A stretch of DNA of 64,000 bases from Psychrobacter sp. DAB_AL43B (GCF_900168255.1 NZ_LT799838.1:1736001-1800000); one strand, 5' to 3'. Shown: positions 53,848-63,938, numbered from the stretch's first letter. Notes: generated by a model from the letters alone, not told the origin. Made by a program: numbers and translations.

Positions 53848-56800
53848 ATGAATACTATTATTGTTAAGACTCATAATGCCAACAGCACTGTTGATCAAGT
53901 GCAAGTAATTACAAAAGATGGTCAGCCTACAGTTATCGCTGCGGCAGATAAAGTGAACTACGAGTTTCACGATACGGCTATTGGTCGTGCTCCCAATCAC
54001 ATCGTTACTAAACGTATAAAAAATGATTTGCATGTCTCATTTGAAGAAGATGGACAAGATAGTGATCTGATTATAGAAGGTTTTTACGATAGCTCAGATA
54101 GCGCATTGCTTGGTATTGCCGAAGATGGAGAGTATTACTATTATATTCCCGATACTGGCGAGACCTATGATTACGTTACTCAGCTAGCAATAGGTGATAC
54201 GGAAGGTCAAGCATTAGGCGGTGCACAATATGTTGCAGCAGCGGGCCTACCTTGGTGGATACCTGCGGCAGCTGGTCTAGGACTAATAGGCTTAGTTGCT
54301 GGCAGCAGTAGAGGTAAAGATAATGATGATAATGATAACACGCCTGTTGAAACTGCTCCTGTTGCTACCAATGACAGCGTAACCACTTTACCTGGCGCGC
54401 CTGTTACGACCAACATTATTACCAATGATACTGATGCAAATAACGATCCATTAACCGTAAAAAACTTCACGGTTGGCGGCGAAACTTATCTGCCAGGTAA
54501 TGACGCGACTATTCCAAACGTCGGTACCATCACCGTGGGTACCGATGGTAGCTTAACCTTTACGCCAGTTCCGGGTTATGTCGGTTCAGTGCCACCTGTT
54601 GATTACACCGTCACCGATAGTAAAGGTGGAGAAGATACGGGTACCGTTACCTTTACTGATGTGCCGAACACCCCGCCCGTTGCCACCAATGACAGCGTGA
54701 CCACTTTGCCTGGCGCGCCTGTTACGACCAACATTATTACCAATGATACTGATGCAAATAACGATCCATTAACCGTAAAAAACTTCACGGTTGGCGGCGA
54801 AACTTATCTGCCAGGTAATGACGCGACGATTCCAAATGTCGGTACCATCACCGTAGGCACAGACGGTAACCTAATCTTCACCCCAGAGACCAATTACGCA
54901 GGTCCAGTGCCACCGGTTGATTACACCGTGACTGATGGTAAAGGTGGCAAAGACACCGGCACCGTGACCTTCACCGATGTACCAAACGCACCTGTTGCTG
55001 AAGATGACACAGCAATAGGTGAAACAGGTAAGTCAGTCATCGTTGATGTGGTCAATAACGATAATGATGATGATGGTGACTTGGATCCAACGACCGTTAG
55101 ACTCATTGATCCTGATACCGGTAACAAAGTCACGAACATTGAAGTTACAGGCGAAGGTACTTGGAAGGTTGATCCTGTGACAGGTGAAGTCACCTTTACT
55201 CCACAGTCAGGCTTCATCGGTGATCCGACGCCTGTTGAATATGTAGTGTCTGACAAAAACGGTCTTGAATCAAACCAAGCAACTATTAAAGTGGATTATC
55301 CACCTGCTATAGACGACACCGTTTCTATGCAAGAAGATTCTGGAACTATTTCTGGTAATGTACTTACTAATGACCAACTGGGTCTGACAGTAACAGGTAT
55401 TCAAATTGGCGGAACTAACTATGCTGTTGGAACTGCTACTGTAATTGCAGGTGTGGGTACCATACAGATTGATAGTAATGGTGAATACAGCTTTACTCCT
55501 GTACTTGACTATAGCGGAGAGGTTCCTACTATTACTTATACGGTTAGTGATAGCATTACGACGGATACAGCAGATTTAAATATTGAGGTTATAGCGGTTG
55601 CAGACAAACCAACCGCAGGTAACTTTGCTTTTGATCCACCTGATCTGAGTTTAAATATTCAAACTTGGTCTAATGTCAAAAATGTCAATGGTCAAAACCT
55701 ATTGGCTAATAAGGGTAATGGAGCAAGTGAAGAGATTTTATTAAGTTCGATTGATTACTTAAGAGCTAACTTAGGCTCAACTGTAAACAACACCGGTCCT
55801 GATAATACTGTTATTAACAACACTGGTTCTGGATTAACAACTAGCCTAGCTGATGCTACTCTACCTACTTTTGATGCCGTTTATATCTCTGGTTATGTAT
55901 TCCTTGAGACGGGTCAAACTTATGAATACTCAGGGAGTGGCGATGATAGTGCGGCGATCGTCATTGGTGATGATGTGTCTTCATTACATGTAAATTGGAA
56001 AGGTACTAGTACTAGTGGAAATGGTGAGTTCAGCGTAACTCAATCTGGTTTTTATAGTTTTCAATTTTATGCTCATAATGCAGAAGGTGTTGGCAATTAT
56101 AATTTTGCAGTTGAAAATAGTGATGGGTCGGTTATGAAATATTATCCGAATCTTACTGCTATTCAAGATAGTCTAGACAATACGAGTTATATTTTAGGCG
56201 ATTATGATGCGGGTGCCGATGGAAGCAATGACACAGGATTCTACCCCGTGAATATAGGGTATCAAGGTGCGTCTACAGCTACTATCAGCTTAACGGGTAT
56301 TGTTCTAGAAACGACTGATACTGATGGTTCAGAATACTTGTCATTTAACATGTCAGGCTTACCGGCTGGTGCAGCCCTGTCGTTTAAGGATGGTGATAGT
56401 GTTGCTCAATCTATAACTGTAGATGCAAATGGCATAGCCAGTTATATACCGACAGATAAAGATGCAGGTACAGCACTATATACGGACTTTACACTCACTG
56501 TTAATTCCATCGCTGACTCTTTACTTGACGTGAGCTTAACCGTAACGTCTACTGAAAAATCAAATGGTGATAGTTCATCGTCTACATTGGATTTCGAGGT
56601 TAAAGTAACGGATGCTACAGGTCCACGTCCATTCTCTAATGATGATAGCTTATCTATGGATGATGGCACTGGTGTCGATACTTTGGTTATTAATACTAAT
56701 ATTGACTTCAGTAACTTTGATTCAACAGTGTATGCAGGCTTTGAAGTTATTGATATGACCGGTAACGGTGAACAGTCGCTGACCAATCTTAGTACCAGCG

Positions 56801-57012
56801 ATGTATTGGATATCATCAATGACACGGTGATGTTTGATAAAGGTTTGATTATTAATGGGGATAATGAGGATAGTGTCTCGTTATTAGGTTGGAACAACTC
56901 AACTAGTACTGTAGAACAAGGCGGTATTGACTATAACGTTTATAGTTTTGCCGACAATATCGGTACTCCTAACCTATTGATACAAGATGATATCGCTGTC
57001 ACTATAATTTAA
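53848..57012 (+). CDS. BapA-like repeat adhesin, type I secretion type
   Basis: 1054 residues. Residues 1-140 are a BapA prefix-like domain (NTIIVKTHNANSTVDQVQVI and YYYIPDTGETYDYVTQLAIG), ending in a Gly/Ala/hydrophobic segment (AAGLGLIGLVAGSS) as in Bap proteins. Then come four to five CshA/cadherin-type (Big_9/VCBS) domains, two of them (residues about 172-277 and 278-383) nearly identical, then a PA14-like domain (YVFLETGQTYEYSGSGDDSA) and a C-terminal domain ending SVSLLGWNNSTSTVEQGGID, YSFADNIGTPNLLIQ, DDIAVTII, the form of type I secretion signals. It would mediate adhesion and biofilm. No TolC, HlyB or HlyD homologues are in the window. The protein is short for the family. Confidence 0.85.
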   Translation: MNTIIVKTHNANSTVDQVQVITKDGQPTVIAAADKVNYEFHDTAIGRAPNHIVTKRIKNDLHVSFEEDGQDSDLIIEGFYDSSDSALLGIAEDGEYYYYIPDTGETYDYVTQLAIGDTEGQALGGAQYVAAAGLPWWIPAAAGLGLIGLVAGSSRGKDNDDNDNTPVETAPVATNDSVTTLPGAPVTTNIITNDTDANNDPLTVKNFTVGGETYLPGNDATIPNVGTITVGTDGSLTFTPVPGYVGSVPPVDYTVTDSKGGEDTGTVTFTDVPNTPPVATNDSVTTLPGAPVTTNIITNDTDANNDPLTVKNFTVGGETYLPGNDATIPNVGTITVGTDGNLIFTPETNYAGPVPPVDYTVTDGKGGKDTGTVTFTDVPNAPVAEDDTAIGETGKSVIVDVVNNDNDDDGDLDPTTVRLIDPDTGNKVTNIEVTGEGTWKVDPVTGEVTFTPQSGFIGDPTPVEYVVSDKNGLESNQATIKVDYPPAIDDTVSMQEDSGTISGNVLTNDQLGLTVTGIQIGGTNYAVGTATVIAGVGTIQIDSNGEYSFTPVLDYSGEVPTITYTVSDSITTDTADLNIEVIAVADKPTAGNFAFDPPDLSLNIQTWSNVKNVNGQNLLANKGNGASEEILLSSIDYLRANLGSTVNNTGPDNTVINNTGSGLTTSLADATLPTFDAVYISGYVFLETGQTYEYSGSGDDSAAIVIGDDVSSLHVNWKGTSTSGNGEFSVTQSGFYSFQFYAHNAEGVGNYNFAVENSDGSVMKYYPNLTAIQDSLDNTSYILGDYDAGADGSNDTGFYPVNIGYQGASTATISLTGIVLETTDTDGSEYLSFNMSGLPAGAALSFKDGDSVAQSITVDANGIASYIPTDKDAGTALYTDFTLTVNSIADSLLDVSLTVTSTEKSNGDSSSSTLDFEVKVTDATGPRPFSNDDSLSMDDGTGVDTLVINTNIDFSNFDSTVYAGFEVIDMTGNGEQSLTNLSTSDVLDIINDTVMFDKGLIINGDNEDSVSLLGWNNSTSTVEQGGIDYNVYSFADNIGTPNLLIQDDIAVTII
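54361..54996. repeat. two 318-bp direct repeats in the adhesin gene
   Basis: The copy from 54361 is repeated from 54679 (106 codons) with only scattered synonymous and few amino-acid changes. The divergence is concentrated near the end of each unit. Confidence 0.9.
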
Positions 57013-57079
57013 GATAAGGATGAGATGCGGCTGCTATAGCGCATCTTATACAAACCAAAACATACAGCTCTCGTCATTC

Positions 57080-57107
57080 AAAAAGCCATAATTTGTTATG
57101 GCTTTTT
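57080..57107 (+). terminator. terminator after the adhesin gene
   Basis: AAAAAGCCATAA and TTATGGCTTTTT pair perfectly around TTTG, 68 bp after the stop. Confidence 0.85.
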
Positions 57108-57143
57108 GAATATTAAGTTAGGACAATAGTTTAAGTACAATGA

Positions 57144-57275
57144 TTATCTATCACGTTCTGATGTCTCAGGCATCATCTGAGTTTTATTCGCAGATGAGGA
57201 TATGGAAGATGTAATAGGAGTAATAGGATAGTCGTACTGTACTGAAGGCGTTGCTGTTGCACTCTTATTGGATGG
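57144..57275 (-). pseudogene. C-terminal part of a small gene split by an IS3-family element
   Basis: The minus frame reads PSNKSATATPSVQYDYPITP, ITSSISSSANKTQMMPETSE, RDR and a stop. It has no start and enters IS DNA directly upstream. The missing start lies on the far side of the IS (58541-58564), and the two parts join in frame to a 51-codon gene rich in Ser/Thr/Pro. I do not recognise the product. Confidence 0.5.
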
Positions 57276-57325
57276 TGAACCGCCCCGGGATTGTCGGAGA
57301 CTCAACATTCTGAGAGAATACGACA

Positions 57326-57646
57326 ATGAAAACACGAAACTACACTCCTGAGATTAAAGAACGCGCCGTTCGTATGCTCATTGAAGCAGCAAATGACTAT
57401 CCCTCCACATGGTCAGCCATTCAAGCCATTGCCCCTAAGATTGGCTGCACGCCGCCTGAGACCCTGCGATCCTGGCATAAAAAGCACATCGATCAAACTA
57501 TTCCTGCCTCAGTGCAAGCGCAAAGTGACAAAGAGCGCATCAAAGAGCTTGAACGCGAGAATAAAGAGCTTAAGCAAGCTAATGAAATCATCAGGAAGGC
57601 TGCGGCTTTTTTCGCCCAGGCGGAGCTCGACCGTCCACCCAAGTAA
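57326..57646 (+). CDS. IS3-family transposase OrfA (TTTTTTC frameshift type)
   Basis: 106 residues: N-terminal HTH (YTPEIKERAVRMLIEAANDY), then IGCTPPETLRSWHKKHI, and a zipper-like helix (KERIKELERENKELKQANEI). At the end the U-rich slippery heptamer TTTTTTC allows a -1 shift, giving RPGGARPSTQV and then the OrfB start MISFI. Complete as OrfA. Confidence 0.87.
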   Translation: MKTRNYTPEIKERAVRMLIEAANDYPSTWSAIQAIAPKIGCTPPETLRSWHKKHIDQTIPASVQAQSDKERIKELERENKELKQANEIIRKAAAFFAQAELDRPPK

Positions 57647-58501
57647 TGATTAGTTTTATTAATGATAACAAAGCTGAGTATGGGGTCGAGCTGATCTGTA
57701 GAGTCCTACCGATTGCCCCGTCAACTTATTATCGTGCTCAAGACTTAAGCGACAACCCACACAAGCGTTCACTGCGCAGTCAGCATGGCGACTTTTACAT
57801 CGGTGAGATTAAACGTATTTGGCAGGTCAGAAAATTTAAAGGTTGCTCGTTGTACCATAGAGCGTTTAATGAGCCAGCATGGCCTACAAGGCGTTTGGCG
57901 CGGTAAAGGTAAAATAACAACTCACAGCCGTGATGATCAAAAGCGTGCTGATGACTTGGTTAATCGTAACTTTAGCGCTCATCGCCCTAACCAGCTCTGG
58001 GTGGCGGACTTTACCTATATCAAGACGACAAGCGGCTGGGTCTATACCGCTTTTATTATTGATGTGTTTGCTCGCGCTATTGTGGGCTGGAAAGTATCGA
58101 ATCGCATGAATACCGATATGGTGATGGCGGCATTAAACCAAGCAATAGCAGATAGAAACAATCCCAAAGATGTCATTCATCACAGTGATCGAGGGGTTCA
58201 GTACTTATCTATTCGCTATACCGATAAGATGACGGACTCTGGCGTGATTGCTTCTGTTGGTACAACAGGCGATTCATACGACAATGCATTGGCTGAAACG
58301 GTCAATGGGCTTTACAAGTCTGAGGTGATTCATTATTTAAAGCATAACTGGACTGGTGTGAACGATGTTGAACTGGCAACCCTTGAGTGGGTGGACTGGT
58401 TTAATAAAACCCGTTTGCATAGCACGATTGGATATGTGTCACCCTTTGAGTTTGAAAAGCGGTATTATGATAATTTAACCCTGTCAGGCATTGCTGCCTG
58501 A
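57646..58501 (+). pseudogene. IS3-family OrfB with internal deletion and frameshift
   Basis: The frame from 57646 runs MISFINDNKAEYGVELICRV to FYIGEIKRIWQVRKFKGCSL and stops at 57906. A second frame from about 57840 continues LKVARCTIERLMSQHGLQGV and includes the whole DDE core: WVADFTYIKT, IHHSDRGVQYLSI, DNALAETVNGLYKSE. Between IKRIWQ and ENLKVARC the usual YGARKVWRQL-like stretch is missing, so a deletion of about 45-50 bases with a frame change inactivated the gene. The integrase core itself is intact. Confidence 0.85.
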
Positions 58502-58540
58502 CTCAAGTAAAACACTCTCCGATATAGTCGGGGCGGTTCA

Positions 58541-58564
58541 GTAGAGTAAGCTTGATACTGTCAT
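58541..58564 (-). pseudogene. first 8 codons of the small gene split by the IS
   Basis: ATG ACA GTA TCA AGC TTA CTC TAC reads MTVSSLLY into the IS end. Its ATG overlaps the stop of the next upstream frame as ATGA (58561-58564), which suggests translational coupling. It joins in frame to 57144-57275. Confidence 0.45.
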
Positions 58565-58753
58565 ATCTGGCTTTGATTGCGGCTTTTAACTTCGCCAATC
58601 AGCTTAGCGAGTTGTTCAGTATCCTTATCAATGTCAGCAACTAATTGTTGATATTCTTTAGCCTGTTTAAGGGTATACCCCAAGAGAACTACCTAAAACG
58701 CCCCAAAAACCAATTAATAGACCACTCAAAATAGACCAGCTCAATGGAACCAC
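58561..58753 (-). pseudogene. possible small membrane coiled-coil gene with a frameshift in a G tract
   Basis: From a GTG at 58753 the frame gives VVPLSWSILSGLLIGFWGVL and GSSLG (one membrane helix), then stops after the GGGG near 58680. Shifting by one base there gives YTLKQAKEYQQLVADIDKDT and EQLAKLIGEVKSRNQSQI with a stop, a likely coiled coil. The two halves together look like a small anchored protein broken by one base, or two overlapping frames. Unknown family; uncertain. Confidence 0.3.
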
Positions 58754-58922
58754 TTATATTAGACTGCTGAGCTAATTATGTTTATTAATATAGATATTAG
58801 AAATACCTGAATTTCCCTAGGTAAGTGTGATTAACTTGAGGTTTGCTCAAGCGTTCACATCATTATTTACCTACCTACTCTATTCGATCATAGCATGATA
58901 ATTAATAAGCAGATTGGAGCGC
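58754..58922. other. intergenic stretch before the copper sensor gene end
   Basis: About 170 bp of AT-rich DNA with no gene; no clear terminator for the kinase gene is seen. Confidence 0.4.
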
Positions 58923-60407
58923 TCACTCAGAGGCTAGCAGCTCGATACTAACTTGAAAAAAGTACTCATTTTTGACAATGATGCTCATTTTGCCGTTATG
59001 TGCGTTAATAATAGCTTGTGCTATCGATAGCCCTAAACCCGTACCTGAATGCAAAGTATTGTTTTTATGATGACGATAAAAACGCTCAGACAATTTATCC
59101 ACCTCTAGCTGCGTTAGTGATTCATCTAAGCGATTAGTAAGCACTATCTGTAAAAACTGATTTTTTAATAAGGATCGAGTGACTTCATTCGAATCATTTA
59201 CATCGGCATCAGAGACAGTAGATGCTTGAATAGAGATAATGCTATTACTTGCTGCGTAGTACACAGCATTTGATATCAGGTTCGCAAACAATCTCTGTAA
59301 TAAACGCTCATCTCCTAATACTGCCTTAAATTCTCCACTTTTTTCGAATGAAATACCACGATCTTCAGCGATTAGCTCGTAATAAGAAATCATCTTAGTC
59401 ACTAGAGACTCGCTATCGACTGGAATGAACTGGGAGTCATAGACTCCCTTTTGTGTTTTTGCCAGTAGCAGCATGTTATTAATTAAGCCGGATAACTGCT
59501 TGAGTGTGTCATGTTGATGGTGCAGCTGCTCAACGTATTCATTGCTGTCTCTAGGCTTGCTTAACATGACTTGAGTCTGGGTACTTAAGGTTGCAAGCGG
59601 GGTACGAAGCTCATGCGCGATATCGTCTGAGAAGCGCGATAATGACTCAAAATTATGCTCAAGTTTATCCATCATCGCGTTATAAGCATCAGCAAGCGGT
59701 CGCAACTCACTGGGCATCTCACGAACCACAATACGATCATCGAGCTGTTCGGCATTGATGCGAGTCATCTTTTGCCTGATAGTTGATAGCGGGGCAAATC
59801 CTAAGTGCACACTAAGTGCCGCAACAGACACCAATATAAAGGTGATTGCGATTAATATAAGAATTAAATGACGGTTGAATTGGACGAGGTATTGATGATG
59901 GACATCAATAGGTAAGGCGATGAGCGCTAGACGTTCAGAGTGCCGAATGACAATAGCCCTATAGTGACGACTATCAACTTTTAAATCAAACGGCTGATCA
60001 TGATATTGCTGCCATAAGTCTTTTACTGAACGTTTATTCCCTGACTGACTGATAAAGCCTTTGGGCATACTGGTAATAATTTGTCCTTGTTCATCAGTGA
60101 TGACGGTTTTTACATCGTAGTCTAGTCCAGCATTCTGTAGTGGCTGTGACTGCTTACTCACAGGCTGATTAGGCTGATCAGAAAGTTGCGTTATACTCTG
60201 ATCATCGAGTAAGCTATCAGTCATGTGCTGACGTAAATTAAACGCAGCATGGGTTAAAATTTCTGAATCCATTTGTTCGAAATGACCATTAACCGAACGC
60301 TGAATCCAAAGGTACAGGCAGATTTGAGTGACTACTACGCAGAGCGTCAATAGGAATATAGTCCGCCATAACAGTGACAGGCGTCCGTCTGTGACAATAG
60401 GCGTCAT
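58923..60407 (-). CDS. heavy-metal sensor histidine kinase (CusS/CopS-like)
   Basis: 494 residues. N-terminal membrane helix (LLWRTIFLLTLCVVVTQICL), a periplasmic region, a second helix (LILILIAITFILVSVAALSV), HAMP (LGFAPLSTIRQKMTRINAEQ), H-box DDIAHELRTPLATLSTQTQV, N-box RLFANLISNAVYYAA, and GTGLGLSIAQAIINAH. The layout is that of Cu/Ag/heavy-metal sensor kinases. It begins one base after the response regulator stop, so they are one operon. The divergent P-type copper ATPase indicates copper as signal. The periplasmic region is longer than usual (extra QPNQPVSKQSQPLQN). Confidence 0.88.
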   Translation of the reverse strand: MTPIVTDGRLSLLWRTIFLLTLCVVVTQICLYLWIQRSVNGHFEQMDSEILTHAAFNLRQHMTDSLLDDQSITQLSDQPNQPVSKQSQPLQNAGLDYDVKTVITDEQGQIITSMPKGFISQSGNKRSVKDLWQQYHDQPFDLKVDSRHYRAIVIRHSERLALIALPIDVHHQYLVQFNRHLILILIAITFILVSVAALSVHLGFAPLSTIRQKMTRINAEQLDDRIVVREMPSELRPLADAYNAMMDKLEHNFESLSRFSDDIAHELRTPLATLSTQTQVMLSKPRDSNEYVEQLHHQHDTLKQLSGLINNMLLLAKTQKGVYDSQFIPVDSESLVTKMISYYELIAEDRGISFEKSGEFKAVLGDERLLQRLFANLISNAVYYAASNSIISIQASTVSDADVNDSNEVTRSLLKNQFLQIVLTNRLDESLTQLEVDKLSERFYRHHKNNTLHSGTGLGLSIAQAIINAHNGKMSIIVKNEYFFQVSIELLASE

Positions 60408-60408
60408 G

Positions 60409-61125
60409 CTAGTGGCTTTCTGTTAGATGTGTTGAGTCACTACTACTTTCTGTAACCTCCAATCGATAACCCATACCACGCACTGTATGTATCAGTTTTA
60501 CCTCATAGTCATCGTCAACTTTAATCCTTAAGCGCCGAATTGCTACATCAATGACGTTGGTGTCGCTATCAAAATTTATATCCCAAACTTGAGAGGCAAT
60601 AACCGATCGTGGTAACACTTCACCCTCTCTTTCAAGTAAAAACTGTAGTAAGGCAAACTCTTTTGCGGTTAACTTAATAGGCAGCTCACCTCTGTGCACG
60701 GTGCGTTTGGCAATATCCATCTTTAAATCTGCAATTTGCATGAGGTTGCTGCTGTAATCCGCCTGATTAGCACGGCGTAGCAAGCTTTTTATTCTCACCA
60801 GCAGCTCAGCAAAGGCAAAAGGCTTAGTCAGGTAGTCATCACCGCCAATCTCAATCCCCTTTATGCGATCACTCAAGTCATCTTTAGCGGTCAAAAACAA
60901 GACCGGGGTATGCTTACCAGCGGCGCGGTAATTACGTACCAGCTCAAAACCACTGATATCAGGCAGCATAACGTCCATAACCACGACATTAAAATCCTCA
61001 CTCATTAAAGCATGGTAACCATCTAATCCTGTGGTTTGATGCTCAACAATAAAGCCTGCTTCGGTCAGACCTTGTTTTATGTAGTTCCCGAGTGACAACT
61101 CGTCTTCGACTAATAATATTTTCAT
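60409..61125 (-). CDS. response regulator (CusR/CopR-like)
   Basis: 238 residues. Receiver with NVVVMDVMLPDISGFELVRN and DDYLTKPFAFAELLVRIKSL, then winged helix with ANSN-type spacing and ending LIHTVRGMGYRLEV. Matched to the kinase one base downstream. Its target is probably the TGACA-N4-TGTCA box upstream of the divergent copA. The C-terminal tail (SSSDSTHLTESH) is a short extension. Confidence 0.9.
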   Translation of the reverse strand: MKILLVEDELSLGNYIKQGLTEAGFIVEHQTTGLDGYHALMSEDFNVVVMDVMLPDISGFELVRNYRAAGKHTPVLFLTAKDDLSDRIKGIEIGGDDYLTKPFAFAELLVRIKSLLRRANQADYSSNLMQIADLKMDIAKRTVHRGELPIKLTAKEFALLQFLLEREGEVLPRSVIASQVWDINFDSDTNVIDVAIRRLRIKVDDDYEVKLIHTVRGMGYRLEVTESSSDSTHLTESH

Positions 61126-61442
61126 AGCAAGCGCGACGCTGATTGGTTAGGTTAATGCTATGAATGATAGAGGAATGTCAGCAATATTCCTATACCAAGA
61201 CCGCAACATGACAAAATTATCATCTTAGCGTCATGTTGTTGTCAGAGCCATAATGGTACGCTGTTACTAATGCTAGAGCTAATTCTGATGCTAACAGTGA
61301 CGACGCTGCTCAAGTATCTGCGTAAACTAGAATAAGGTTAACGATAAACATCTGCATTTAACCGTAAAAAACGGTGTTCGGGTACTAATTGATAATTGCA
61401 TAGCGTCTAAACCTCTACTCACCGTCTTCAAGGAATGATTTC
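61126..61442. other. divergent promoter region between the regulator and copper ATPase genes
   Basis: 317 bp. It holds the copper box at 61204-61238 and AT-rich DNA; the start sites of both operons must lie here. No gene. Confidence 0.6.
61204..61238. promoter_or_regulatory. copper regulator box
   Basis: ATGACAAAATTATCAT (61208-61223) is an imperfect TGACA-N4-TGTCA dyad of the CusR/CopR type. A wider inverted pair CAACATGAC/GTCATGTTG spans 61204-61238. The same sequence recurs near the right edge. Confidence 0.7.
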
Positions 61443-63938
61443 ATGAAACATGATATGCACGAAGAAGAAAGAAAAAGAGAAATAGACAGTAAGCACGCAA
61501 GCTGCCACAGCGCAGCGAATAAGAATGAAAAACCTACCAAAGGTGGCAAGCATGACAAGGTGCCAGCCGGCTACAGCGGTACTGTTTATGTCTGCCCAAT
61601 GCATCCCGAAGTCAGGGATGTCGAAGATAGCGGCTGCCCAATATGCAAAATGTCTCTCAAGCCTGAAGGCACTGTTGTCGAAGATAATGTTGCCGAAATG
61701 GCAGAGATGAAAGACGGTCATGCAAACTGTCATGGCACAGCTAATACAGAGGTAACGTCTGTTAAAGGCGGCAAATACGACAAAGTGCCAGCTGGTTACA
61801 GCGGTACTGTTTATGTCTGTCCAATGCATCCTGAAGTCAGGGATGTTGAGAATAGTGGTTGTCCGATATGCGGAATGGCACTTGAACCAGAGACAGCTAC
61901 TATTGGTAAGGAAGACACCTCAGAGCTCGACGATATGACACGCCGTTTCTGGATATGTACGGCGCTGACCATACCGCTATTTCTGTATGCCATGAGTGAC
62001 ATGGTCGGGATAAACCTAGACAGCCTTATTCAGAGCGATCAGAGCGATACTTCCGCGCAGATCGCTCAGTGGATTCAGCTAGCGCTTGCGACACCAGTGG
62101 TACTCTGGGGAGCGGCGCCATTCTTCGTCCGTGGCTGGCAATCCATTAAAAGCCGAAATCTAAACATGTTTACCTTGATTGCAGTGGGCGTAGGCGCTGC
62201 ATTTGGTTTCAGTCTGGTAGCAACCTTTCTTCCGGACATTTTTCCAGACAGTTTCAGAGGTGCCTCTGGTCAAGTCGGAGTCTACTATGAAGCGGCAGCG
62301 GTCATTGTGACATTGGTGCTATTAGGTCAAGTTCTAGAACTTAAAGCCAGAAGTCAGACCTCTGGCGCGATCCGTGCGCTACTCGAGCTGGCTCCACCAA
62401 CGGCAAGACGTGTGGATGAGAATGATGTCGAGACAGAAGTCTCACTTGACGAAGTTGTCAGCGGTGACACACTGCGAGTGAAGCCAGGAGAAAAGCTTCC
62501 CGTAGACGGCACGGTACTTGATGGCAATAGCAACGTCGATGAATCAATGGTAACTGGTGAACCACTACCTGTTGCAAAAACAGCAGGGGATACGGTCACC
62601 GGCGGCACAGTCAACGGTACGGGAACATTATTAATTGAAGCGGTCGATGTTGGTGATGACACCGTATTATCCAAGATCGTCAAGATGGTTGCCGAAGCCC
62701 AGCGCAGCCGCGCACCAATACAGAAACTGGTCGATAAGGTAGCTGGTTGGTTCGTGCCGATCGTGCTTATCTGCTCCGTCATTACCTTTATTGTCTGGGC
62801 TATGTTCGGACCTGCACCTGCAATGGCTTTTGCACTGGTTAATGCCATCGCGGTATTAATCATAGCCTGCCCTTGTGCATTAGGACTCGCCACGCCGATG
62901 TCGATTATGGTTGGTACCGGAAAGGGTGCCCAAAATGGCGTGCTCATCAAGAACGCTGAAGCACTAGAGAGCATGGAAAAAGTCGACACCATCGTTGTGG
63001 ACAAAACCGGAACACTGACAGCAGGCAAACCAGAACTCACCGCCATCGAAGCGCTTGGCGGCTTAGATGAGGATGAACTCCTTGTGCTCGTCGCAGCCGT
63101 AGAGAGTGCTAGCGAACATCCTCTGGCAGAAGCTATTGTCAAAGCTGCGAAGGCAAAATCTCTTACTACTGCAAAAGCCAGCGATTTTAGTTCAACCACC
63201 GGTGAAGGCGCACAGGCGCTCGTTAATGGTAAGCAGGTCGCCGTAGGCAACTCAAAATTCATGCAGCGCCTTGATAGTTTTGACAGTGCACTTTCAGAAC
63301 GCGCCGACAAACGCAGGAAGGACGGTGAAACCGTCATATTTGTCGCAGTCGATGGGCAAGCTGCTGGCCTAATATCAGTCGCTGATCCAATCAAGCCGAG
63401 TACGAATGAGGCAATATCGCTACTGCACAAAGCCGGACTGCGGGTGGTCATGCTGACAGGTGACAATGAGATAACGGCCAAAGCGGTTGCCAGTAAATTA
63501 AATATTGATGAGGTGCATGCCGACGTCTCTCCAGAAGACAAAAACCGTATCATTAAAGAGTTACAGAATGACGGTAAGGTCGTGGCTATGGCGGGTGATG
63601 GTATCAATGATGCTCCTGCCCTTGCGCAATCAGACGTTGGCATCGCCATGGGCACAGGAACAGATGTGGCGATGGAGAGTGCTGGCATCACGCTAGTGAA
63701 AGGCGATCTAATGGGGATTGTGAGAGCCCATAAACTGAGCCATTCTACGATGCGCAATATCAGACAAAACCTGTTCTTTGCGTTTATCTACAATGCACTT
63801 GGTATACCGGTTGCTGCTGGCGTCCTGTATCCATTTTTCGGACTTTTACTCAGTCCAATGATAGCGGCGGCGGCCATGAGCCTTTCTTCAGTATCTGTTA
63901 TTGGTAACGCGCTGAGATTGCGCCGTTTGAAGCTATGA
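61443..63938 (+). CDS. copA: copper-exporting P-type ATPase with two N-terminal metal-binding modules
   Basis: 831 residues, AAGGA before the ATG. In place of HMA domains it has two YHS/HMBD-like modules ([20 protein letters not shown] near residue 48, and again near 124) in a His/Lys-rich N-terminus. The P1B core follows: [17 protein letters not shown] site [45 protein letters not shown], and [40 protein letters not shown] and the last helix carry the Asn/Met/Ser ligands of Cu(I) pumps. It exports Cu(I), and probably Ag(I), from the cytoplasm. The first module has CPICK where the second has CPICGM. Divergent from a CusSR-like pair. Confidence 0.92.
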   Translation: MKHDMHEEERKREIDSKHASCHSAANKNEKPTKGGKHDKVPAGYSGTVYVCPMHPEVRDVEDSGCPICKMSLKPEGTVVEDNVAEMAEMKDGHANCHGTANTEVTSVKGGKYDKVPAGYSGTVYVCPMHPEVRDVENSGCPICGMALEPETATIGKEDTSELDDMTRRFWICTALTIPLFLYAMSDMVGINLDSLIQSDQSDTSAQIAQWIQLALATPVVLWGAAPFFVRGWQSIKSRNLNMFTLIAVGVGAAFGFSLVATFLPDIFPDSFRGASGQVGVYYEAAAVIVTLVLLGQVLELKARSQTSGAIRALLELAPPTARRVDENDVETEVSLDEVVSGDTLRVKPGEKLPVDGTVLDGNSNVDESMVTGEPLPVAKTAGDTVTGGTVNGTGTLLIEAVDVGDDTVLSKIVKMVAEAQRSRAPIQKLVDKVAGWFVPIVLICSVITFIVWAMFGPAPAMAFALVNAIAVLIIACPCALGLATPMSIMVGTGKGAQNGVLIKNAEALESMEKVDTIVVDKTGTLTAGKPELTAIEALGGLDEDELLVLVAAVESASEHPLAEAIVKAAKAKSLTTAKASDFSSTTGEGAQALVNGKQVAVGNSKFMQRLDSFDSALSERADKRRKDGETVIFVAVDGQAAGLISVADPIKPSTNEAISLLHKAGLRVVMLTGDNEITAKAVASKLNIDEVHADVSPEDKNRIIKELQNDGKVVAMAGDGINDAPALAQSDVGIAMGTGTDVAMESAGITLVKGDLMGIVRAHKLSHSTMRNIRQNLFFAFIYNALGIPVAAGVLYPFFGLLLSPMIAAAAMSLSSVSVIGNALRLRRLKL
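61540..61860. repeat. duplicated metal-binding module coding segment in copA
   Basis: The segment from 61541 (coding [20 protein letters not shown] and following) is repeated from about 61769, with mainly third-position differences. It reflects a tandem duplication of one exon-like module. Confidence 0.85.

Larger units (their letters stand above)
57276..58540 (+). mobile_element. IS3-family insertion sequence, inactivated
   Basis: 1265 bp with terminal repeats TGAACCGCCCCGG (left) and TGAACCGCCCCGA (right, inverted). It carries orfA, a TTTTTTC slippery heptamer at 57607-57613, and an orfB broken by an internal deletion. No 3-bp target duplication is visible. It interrupts a small minus-strand gene. 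Confidence 0.88.

Noticed and set aside
54207..55256. Minus frames opposite the adhesin gene
   Set aside because: The near-identical peptides in two of them simply reflect the 318-bp direct repeats of the adhesin.
61428..61829. 133-codon minus frame over the copA start
   Set aside because: It mirrors the duplicated metal-binding modules of copA; repeated peptide segments come from the duplication on the other strand.
62354..63757. Long minus-strand frame of 467 codons opposite copA
   Set aside because: It is antisense to the conserved P-type ATPase core and its protein is Ser/Ala/Thr-rich without motifs, as expected for a mirror frame of a GC-rich coding region.
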